Shown here: one piece after another, positions 4,427-8,890 of the stretch
Position numbering within the stretch: position 1 is the first letter of the stretch
How the letters are laid out: every line of letters begins with the position of its first letter
Assembly: GCA_945910925.1 (NCBI GenBank)
Contig: CAMDZX010000071.1
Location: 1-8,890 of the forward strand
Source of the DNA: an uncultured bacterium
Lineage (GTDB): Bacteria; Cyanobacteriota; Vampirovibrionia; Gastranaerophilales; Gastranaerophilaceae
Reading direction: 5' to 3'
Length of the DNA: 8,890 nucleotides
Made by a program: the position numbers and the translations under genes
The notes under the pieces: generated by a model
What the model was told of the DNA's origin: nothing
What the model saw: the letters and a program-made list of their open reading frames with translations, nothing else
Database searches by the model: none

Positions 4427-4921
4427 ATGTTTAAGATAAATATGTTAAAAAAAGCACAAAGACCCATAAAAACTATCGAACAAGAAATGCAGGAAACCAG
4501 AGCAAGATATCAGCATTATTTGAATACCACTACTAATAATTACATGGCAAAAAGAGGAGATGTAACAATAAAAGACCCTCATACAATGCCTGAAGGAGCA
4601 TACAAAGAGTTACGTGATTCAATCGATGTTATCAGTCTATCCGCAAAGGCGGCAAATAAAGAAGTAACATTTGAAGACGCAAGTGTATTAACAAGTGGAA
4701 CAAATTCTGCCGGCTCGTTTGGAGAGTATTTGTCAGGTAAAATTTTAATTACGGTTAGAGATTTAAAAAATAAATTATCTCCAAATCCTAAAATGACAAT
4801 AATAGATAAATCCTGTAATCCGGAAATTCCTTTCATGAAAAAAGTTTCAAATGCTTTGGGTGAAATGTTTACAGGCAAAAAAGGTGCAAACATTGATTCA
4901 GAATTAGGATTAATAAAATAG
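4427..4921 (+). CDS. Protein of unknown function, 164 residues
   Basis: No family is recognised. The N-terminus MFKINMLKKAQRPIKTIEQ is basic. A Gln/Glu/Arg-rich helix (EQEMQETRARYQHYL, about 19-33) follows, then a mixed alpha/beta stretch (ELRDSIDVISLSAKAANKEV; FGEYLSGKILITVRDLKNKL) and a Gly/Lys-rich tail. There is no signal peptide, membrane helix or Cys cluster. The protein looks soluble and cytoplasmic, perhaps a secreted substrate without a Sec signal, but nothing shows this. The start ATG 4427 is 5 bases from SD GGAGG (4417-4421); the in-frame TTG at 4400 has no SD. It stands alone between a divergent gene and its own terminator. Codon use matches the neighbours, so no recent transfer is evident. 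Confidence 0.78.
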   Translation: MFKINMLKKAQRPIKTIEQEMQETRARYQHYLNTTTNNYMAKRGDVTIKDPHTMPEGAYKELRDSIDVISLSAKAANKEVTFEDASVLTSGTNSAGSFGEYLSGKILITVRDLKNKLSPNPKMTIIDKSCNPEIPFMKKVSNALGEMFTGKKGANIDSELGLIK

Positions 4922-4939
4922 TTGTCTTTATATAAAATT

Positions 4940-4971
4940 AATGCACTGTTTTATCTAACAGTGCATTTTTT
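4940..4971 (+). terminator. Rho-independent terminator of the 4427 gene
   Basis: ATGCACTGTT (4941-4950), loop TTATCT, AACAGTGCAT (4957-4966), then a T-run to 4971. A perfect 10-bp stem that extends by an A-T pair. Confidence 0.95.
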
Positions 4972-4974
4972 GTG

Positions 4975-4980
4975 TATAAT
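4975..4980 (+). promoter_or_regulatory. TATAAT -10 box of the citrate synthase/aconitase operon
   Basis: A perfect TATAAT preceded by TGTG, directly after the upstream terminator's T-run. The expected transcription start near 4987 leaves a very short leader (about 14 bases) that begins in the SD AGGAG (4987-4991). There is no good -35. The context GTGTATAAT is the same as before ispD. Confidence 0.5.
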
Positions 4981-5000
4981 ATTTTGAGGAGTGGAATATT

Positions 5001-6311
5001 ATGACAAATAAAATTTATTTTGTAGATGTAACAAACAGAGATGGGGTTCAAACTTCAAGGTTAGGACTTGCAAAACTTCAAAAGACAATTATCAATTTGA
5101 TGCTTGATGATATGGGGATAACTCAATCGGAATTTGGTTTTCCGACAACTATGCACGAGCTTAATTATTTGAATGCGAATTTGGAGCTTGTAGATAGAGA
5201 GGTCATAACGAATACAAAACTCTCAGGATGGATGAGAGCGATTGCAAGTGATGTTGAAAAATCCTTTACAAATGTTCCAAAGCTAAAGAATTGTAATTTG
5301 TCACAATCTACTTCTGAGCAGATGATATACGGGAAGTATATGGGCAAAAAGACTCCCGAAGATATACTTAGAATGACTTGTGAAGCAGTTGAATGTGCGG
5401 TAGATAAAGGGGCGGAAATAATCGGTGTAAACGCTGAGGATGCTTCAAGAAGTGATATTAACTTTCTGATAAAGCTTGCAAAAGAGGTTAAAGCCGCAGG
5501 TGCTTACAGATTCAGATATTGTGACACATTAGGATATGAAGACCCACAAACTGCTTATGACAGAATATACACCATAGCAAAAGCAACGGGAATGCCTATT
5601 GAAATGCACTATCATAATGACTTAGGTATGGCAACCGCATGTTCTGTTATGGGCGCAAAAGGTGCAATAGATGCAGGTGTTGATGCGTACATAAATACGG
5701 CGATTAACGGTATGGGCGAACGTGCAGGTAATGCAGACTTGGTTTCTTGTCTTTTGGCACTTTTAAAATCCGCAGGGTTCAAAAACAGTAAGTATTATAT
5801 TGACCCTAAAATTGATTTAAGTAAGGCTTGGAAGCTGGCTAAATACACGGCTTATGCCTTTGGTGTACCAATTCCTATCAATCAGCCTGCCGTCGGAGAT
5901 AATGCTTTTGCGCACGAATCAGGTATCCATGCTGATGGGGCGTTAAAAGACAGAAGAAACTATGAGCTTTATGACTATGAAGAGCTCGGACGCGGTGAGC
6001 CTGAAATTATCGAAACCGGTCGTATGATTACAACAGGAGAATACGGTGGAATTAAAGGTTTCAGAAACGTATATGACAAGCTTGAAATAGAGTTCAAAGA
6101 TGAGCATGAAGCAAGGAATATTTTGGAGCTTGCTCGTTACGCAAACGTTCATACTCAAAAGCCTTTGACAGAGAGTGAATTGAAATTTATATACTATTAT
6201 CCGGATATTGCAGCAAAAGTTATGACGGTTTCACCTTACTATAATCCGGAAGGTGCCATAAAAGACAGAATTGAAGCGAAACTTCTTACGCTACCTCGTC
6301 ATATTATATAG
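5001..6311 (+). CDS. Re-type citrate synthase candidate (homocitrate/isopropylmalate synthase superfamily)
   Basis: 436 residues, DRE-TIM metallolyase fold. The catalytic and metal residues of acetyl-CoA aldol enzymes are present: Arg13-Asp14 in DVTNRDGVQT (9-18), His203-x-His205 in MHYHNDLG, and NGMGERAGNADLV with Asn244. Canonical LeuA and NifV have DTTLRDGEQ here. The RDGVQTSRLGLAKL form, the SEFGFPTT block and FAHESGIHADGALKDRRNYE are what I recall for the group containing Clostridium kluyveri Re-citrate synthase, which condenses acetyl-CoA and oxaloacetate with the opposite face selectivity to GltA. At 436 residues it is too short for a full LeuA with its regulatory domain and longer than NifV. 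An aconitase-family gene 13 bases downstream supports a citrate role. Homocitrate synthase or 2-isopropylmalate synthase remains possible. SD AGGAG lies 9 bases before ATG. Confidence 0.72.
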   Translation: MTNKIYFVDVTNRDGVQTSRLGLAKLQKTIINLMLDDMGITQSEFGFPTTMHELNYLNANLELVDREVITNTKLSGWMRAIASDVEKSFTNVPKLKNCNLSQSTSEQMIYGKYMGKKTPEDILRMTCEAVECAVDKGAEIIGVNAEDASRSDINFLIKLAKEVKAAGAYRFRYCDTLGYEDPQTAYDRIYTIAKATGMPIEMHYHNDLGMATACSVMGAKGAIDAGVDAYINTAINGMGERAGNADLVSCLLALLKSAGFKNSKYYIDPKIDLSKAWKLAKYTAYAFGVPIPINQPAVGDNAFAHESGIHADGALKDRRNYELYDYEELGRGEPEIIETGRMITTGEYGGIKGFRNVYDKLEIEFKDEHEARNILELARYANVHTQKPLTESELKFIYYYPDIAAKVMTVSPYYNPEGAIKDRIEAKLLTLPRHII

Positions 6312-6324
6312 GGAGATTAGATAA

Positions 6325-7572
6325 ATGGGATTAACATTAGTAGAAAAGATTTTATCAAACCATGCAGGACGTAATGTTCATGCCGGAGAACTTATAATAT
6401 CTAAAGTTGATGTATGTGCGGTTCAAGATGGTACAGGACCTTTAACCGTTCAAGAATTTAAGAAGATAGGAAAACCTAAATTGAATAATCCTGAGCGTAC
6501 TATTCTGTTTATAGACCATGCTTCTCCAAGTCCGAGAAAAGAGCTTTCAAATACTCATATGGTATTAAGAGAATTTTCTAAAGAATACGGCGCTGTATTA
6601 TCGGATACAGGTGCCGGAGTTTGCCACCAAAGATTGATTGAATCCTACGTGAATCCGGGCGAAGTTCTTGTAGGTGCGGATTCTCATACGTGTACATCAG
6701 GGGCGTTGGGTGCTTTTGCTACCGGCATGGGTTCTACTGATGTTGCAGTTGCTATGGCATTGGGTAAAACGTGGTTAAAAGTTCCTGCAACATTTAAAAT
6801 TGTTGTAACAGGCAAATTTAATAAGGGAATTTGTTCAAAAGATTTGATGCTGCATCTTATAGGGATGATAGGTGCGGATGGCGCAACATATAAAGCTCTT
6901 GAATTTACCGGTGATACTATTGACAATATGGAAATGTCGGAGCGTTTCACTCTTGCCAATATGGCTGTCGAAGCCGGTGCAAAATGCGGACTCTTTGTTG
7001 CTGATGAAAAGACAAAAGCATATTTGAAAGAAAAAGGCAGAGGGGATAAATATTCACAAATCCTTCCTGATGAAGACGCCGTATATGAAAGAGTTATTCA
7101 TATTAAAGCTGAGGATATAAAATACACTGTATCTTGTCCTCATACGGTTGATAACACCAAAGCCGTAGAAGAACTTGAGAGCAAACGGGTAAAAGTTAAT
7201 CAGGTTTATGTCGGCACTTGTACCAATGGCAGAATTGAGGATTTAAGAGTTGTAGCAGATATTTTGAAGGGTAAAAAAGTAAATTCGAATGTGAGAATGT
7301 TGATTTGTCCGGCATCTCCTACCGTGTACAAACAGGCATTAAAGGAAGGTTTGCTTGAAACTTTCATTGATGCAAACGCTTCAATCTTGCCTCCGGGCTG
7401 CGGACCTTGCGTTGGAGTACATGCCGGAATTTTAGGTGATGGGGAGGTTTGTCTTGCGACCCAAAACAGAAACTTTCAGGGCAGAATGGGTAATACAAAA
7501 GGAGAAATTTATCTGGCTTCTCCGTATGTTGCTGCATATACCGCAATTAACGGATATATTTCCGCAAAATAA
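6325..7572 (+). CDS. Aconitase/LeuC-family hydro-lyase, large subunit
   Basis: 415 residues, the length of the short archaeal-type LeuC/HacA large subunits. The [4Fe-4S] ligands are visible: Cys299 in VGTCTNGR, and Cys359 and Cys362 in PPGCGPCVGVH. Other family blocks are DHASPSPRKEL, GADSHTCTSGALGAFATGMG and GNTKGEIYLASPYVAA. The enzyme dehydrates and rehydrates a tricarboxylic or isopropylmalate-type substrate. Next to a Re-citrate synthase-like gene the natural reading is citrate to isocitrate; LeuC or homoaconitase are alternatives, since subfamily cannot be read from these motifs. The family needs a small swivel subunit (LeuD-like, about 165 residues), which is not in this window. SD GGGAG (6311-6315) overlaps the stop of the previous gene and lies 9 bases before the ATG, so the two are surely co-transcribed. 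Confidence 0.9.
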   Translation: MGLTLVEKILSNHAGRNVHAGELIISKVDVCAVQDGTGPLTVQEFKKIGKPKLNNPERTILFIDHASPSPRKELSNTHMVLREFSKEYGAVLSDTGAGVCHQRLIESYVNPGEVLVGADSHTCTSGALGAFATGMGSTDVAVAMALGKTWLKVPATFKIVVTGKFNKGICSKDLMLHLIGMIGADGATYKALEFTGDTIDNMEMSERFTLANMAVEAGAKCGLFVADEKTKAYLKEKGRGDKYSQILPDEDAVYERVIHIKAEDIKYTVSCPHTVDNTKAVEELESKRVKVNQVYVGTCTNGRIEDLRVVADILKGKKVNSNVRMLICPASPTVYKQALKEGLLETFIDANASILPPGCGPCVGVHAGILGDGEVCLATQNRNFQGRMGNTKGEIYLASPYVAAYTAINGYISAK

Positions 7573-7600
7573 CAGATATAATAAAGAGGGGTGTTAAATT

Positions 7601-7810
7601 ATGGTTAAAAAATGTCCGTTTTCGCAAGGTGACTGTACGTCGGAATGTAGTCTTTTTGTTGCAACTGAGGATTTAAACGAGTTTGTTGCTGCACGTTTGG
7701 GCAGTTTGGGAGTAATAGATAAAAATAATAACGGTTCCTGTTCACTAAAAGTTCTTGCAATGAGCGGCGGCAGGTATATTTTTGAAAATACAGCGACAAA
7801 ACGTCTGTAA
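7601..7810 (+). CDS. 69-residue four-cysteine protein of unknown function
   Basis: The N-terminus KKCPFSQGDCTSECSLF gives C5-x6-C12-x3-C16, and a fourth cysteine is at 47 in NGSCSLKV. C-P-F/L-x-x-G-x-C-x-x-x-C-x-L/W-type motifs recur in small uncharacterised bacterial and phage proteins and suggest a metal (zinc or iron-sulfur) site; this is inference. The rest is short strands and helix without a membrane segment. SD GAGGGG (7586-7591) is 9 bases before the ATG. It follows the dehydratase by 28 bases on the same strand with no terminator, so it is probably the third gene of that operon. A TATAAT at 7577-7582 could also give it a separate transcript. It is far too small, and different in sequence, to be the missing LeuD-type subunit. 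Confidence 0.75.
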   Translation: MVKKCPFSQGDCTSECSLFVATEDLNEFVAARLGSLGVIDKNNNGSCSLKVLAMSGGRYIFENTATKRL

Positions 7811-7872
7811 CCTGTTACATCTTTGTTACAAAACATAGTATTGAAACTTTTTGTTTTGTATACTTAGTATTG
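7806..7872 (+). promoter_or_regulatory. Promoter/operator region of the MerR-like gene and recA
   Basis: Possible promoter TTGAAA (7841-7846), 18 bases, TAGTAT (7865-7870). Around it are: TGTAAC-CT-GTTACA (7806-7819), another GTTACA at 7825-7830, exactly 11 bases after the first; an 8-bp inverted pair TACAAAAC (7827-7834) and GTTTTGTA (7853-7860) that encloses the -35 box; and TAGTATTG twice (7836-7843, 7865-7872). There is no LexA box of the GAAC-N4-GTTC or CTG-N10-CAG type that I can see. The symmetry suggests protein binding, though the sites are unproven. Confidence 0.45.
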
Positions 7873-7887
7873 TGAGAGGAGATACAA

Positions 7888-8382
7888 GTGATTACAGGGG
7901 AAGAAATGAATAAGTACTTATCACCACAAGATTTAAGAAAGATTTTAAATGCCGATAATTTAGAAATAGTCCAGCTTTGTAGAAAAGCCTCTATTGTTCC
8001 GCATAAAGATAAAGACGGAAAGACATATTTTTCAATGGAAGAAGCAAGATTGTTGAAACAAGCAAAGGAAAAGAAACCTCCTATGTCAAAATCGTCATCT
8101 CAGGTTGTCGTAAATACGCTTTTATCTTCTTTAAAGAAAATGGAAACAGATATCACATCTTCAGTTACTGAATCCGTAACCAAAGTTCTTGATGAAAGAC
8201 TTGAAGGTATGGATGAAGTCGTTGTTGAATTGATTCGTTGTAAAACAGAGAACGAAAATTTAAAAAATAAAGTTAATGAATTGAATAAAGAGAACTATAA
8301 ACTAAAAAATACGCTAAATTCATATAAACCTTTTGCATTCGGATTGTATATGAAGAAACAGGAAGATGACATTTTATTATAA
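7888..8382 (+). CDS. MerR-like winged-helix protein with long coiled coil, upstream of recA
   Basis: 164 residues from GTG 7888. Residues about 11-57 (LSPQDLRKILNADNLEIVQL, then IVPHKDKDGKTYFSMEEARL) resemble the N-terminal winged helix of MerR-type or excisionase-type DNA-binding proteins: helix, helix, then a wing with Gly-Lys-x-Tyr-Phe. A Lys/Ser-rich linker (61-72) leads to a heptad-rich coiled coil at about 95-146 (ENENLKNKVNELNKENYKLK), probably a dimer or oligomer, and a short C-terminal tail (YKPFAFGLYMKK). No ligand-binding domain is present. Two starts are possible: GTG 7888 with AGGAG 6 bases before, and ATG 7906 with AGGGG 5 bases before. The stop is 17 bases from recA, so it is very likely co-transcribed and may regulate its own promoter and recA. 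Its exact role is unknown. Confidence 0.78.
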   Translation: MITGEEMNKYLSPQDLRKILNADNLEIVQLCRKASIVPHKDKDGKTYFSMEEARLLKQAKEKKPPMSKSSSQVVVNTLLSSLKKMETDITSSVTESVTKVLDERLEGMDEVVVELIRCKTENENLKNKVNELNKENYKLKNTLNSYKPFAFGLYMKKQEDDILL

Positions 8383-8399
8383 GATAAGGAAAAGATAGT

Positions 8400-8890
8400 A
8401 TGGCTGTGAAAGAAGAAGTAACAACAAATTCTACTGATGAAAGAGGTAGAGCCTTAAAACTTGCAATTGAAAAGATAGAGAAGGATTTTGGTAAGGGTGC
8501 AATTATGCGTCTTGGGGATAAAACAACAGTTAATGTTGATGCTATCCCGACAGGTGCGCTTGCTTTGGACGTTGCGTTAGGAATTGGCGGAATCCCGAGA
8601 GGACGTATTATTGAAATATACGGACCTGAATCATCAGGTAAAACAACACTTGCGCAACATATTGTTGCAGAATGTCAACAAAGAGGCGGTATTGCAGCAT
8701 TTGTTGATGCTGAACACGCACTTGATCCTGAATATGCAAAAAATTTGGGTGTAAATATTGATGAACTTTTAATTTCACAACCTGATACGGGTGAACAGGC
8801 TCTTGATATTACGGAAGAACTTGTACGTTCGGGAGCAGTTGATATCGTGGTAGTGGATTCTGTTGCAGCACTTGTTCCTAAGGCTGAAAT
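8400..8890 (+). CDS. recA: RecA recombinase, N-terminal part (cut by window end)
   Basis: 163 codons are visible; a full RecA has about 350. RecA forms ATP-dependent filaments on single-stranded DNA, drives strand exchange and triggers LexA-type cleavage. Seen here: the N-terminal helix KLAIEKIEKDFGKGAIMRLG, Walker A GPESSGKTT (75-83), VDAEHALDPEYA with Glu105 (E. coli Glu96), and Walker B DIVVVDSVAAL from residue 148. Residues align to E. coli RecA with an offset of 9, owing to a longer N-terminus (MAVKEEVTTNSTDERGRA). The start ATG 8400 is 9 bases from AGGA (8387-8390). It lies in one transcription unit with the coiled-coil DNA-binding gene before it. Confidence 0.98.
   Translation, partial: MAVKEEVTTNSTDERGRALKLAIEKIEKDFGKGAIMRLGDKTTVNVDAIPTGALALDVALGIGGIPRGRIIEIYGPESSGKTTLAQHIVAECQQRGGIAAFVDAEHALDPEYAKNLGVNIDELLISQPDTGEQALDITEELVRSGAVDIVVVDSVAALVPKAE

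Noticed and set aside
5001..6311. Plain LeuA annotation
   Set aside because: Shorter than full LeuA with its regulatory domain, RDGVQT instead of RDGEQ, and a different block order; kept only as an alternative.

Overview
The window is AT-rich DNA of a bacterium. Low G+C, small orphan proteins with an N-terminal Met-(Ile/Val)-Ser-Ile-Asn stretch, one of which continues into Val-Ser-Phe-Gln-Gly-Lys, a reverse-type rubrerythrin, and a candidate Re-type citrate synthase next to a LeuC/aconitase-type dehydratase suggest an anaerobic gut lineage. My best guess is the non-photosynthetic cyanobacterial sister group (Gastranaerophilales/Vampirovibrionia). This is an inference from recalled sequence flavour; no marker gene here proves it. 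No transposase, integrase, reverse transcriptase, rRNA or CRISPR array is visible.

Layout. Positions 1-1405 are a minus-strand block: a secreted beta-sandwich protein, a hotdog-fold acyl-CoA thioesterase, and the 5' end of an RsuA/RluB-type pseudouridine synthase whose start overlaps the thioesterase stop. Positions 1406-2009 hold no protein gene but are the strangest part. A tRNA-Leu(CAA) is preceded by 98-bp tandem repeats that each carry a copy of its own upstream region and first 12 bases, plus an inverted piece of its D-arm. It is followed by an inverted copy of its T-arm and a 21-bp direct copy of its 3' end. Positions 2010-2600 are a reverse rubrerythrin with a strong terminator. Positions 2629-3309 are an IspD-type cytidylyltransferase that may be translated from a leaderless mRNA. 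Positions 3316-4921 hold three small proteins of unknown function, two on the minus strand and one on the plus strand. The third ends in a textbook terminator.

Positions 4975-7810 look like one operon: promoter, a Re-citrate synthase/homocitrate synthase-family enzyme, an aconitase/LeuC-family large subunit, and a 69-residue four-cysteine protein. The two enzymes would make citrate and isomerise it to isocitrate, the entry to 2-oxoglutarate and glutamate. A leucine or homocitrate role cannot be excluded from sequence alone. Positions 7811-8890 hold a compact promoter region rich in symmetric sequence, a MerR-like coiled-coil protein, and 17 bases later recA, cut by the window end.

Several genes have a longer open frame than the real gene. 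I chose starts by Shine-Dalgarno spacing and note this for each.
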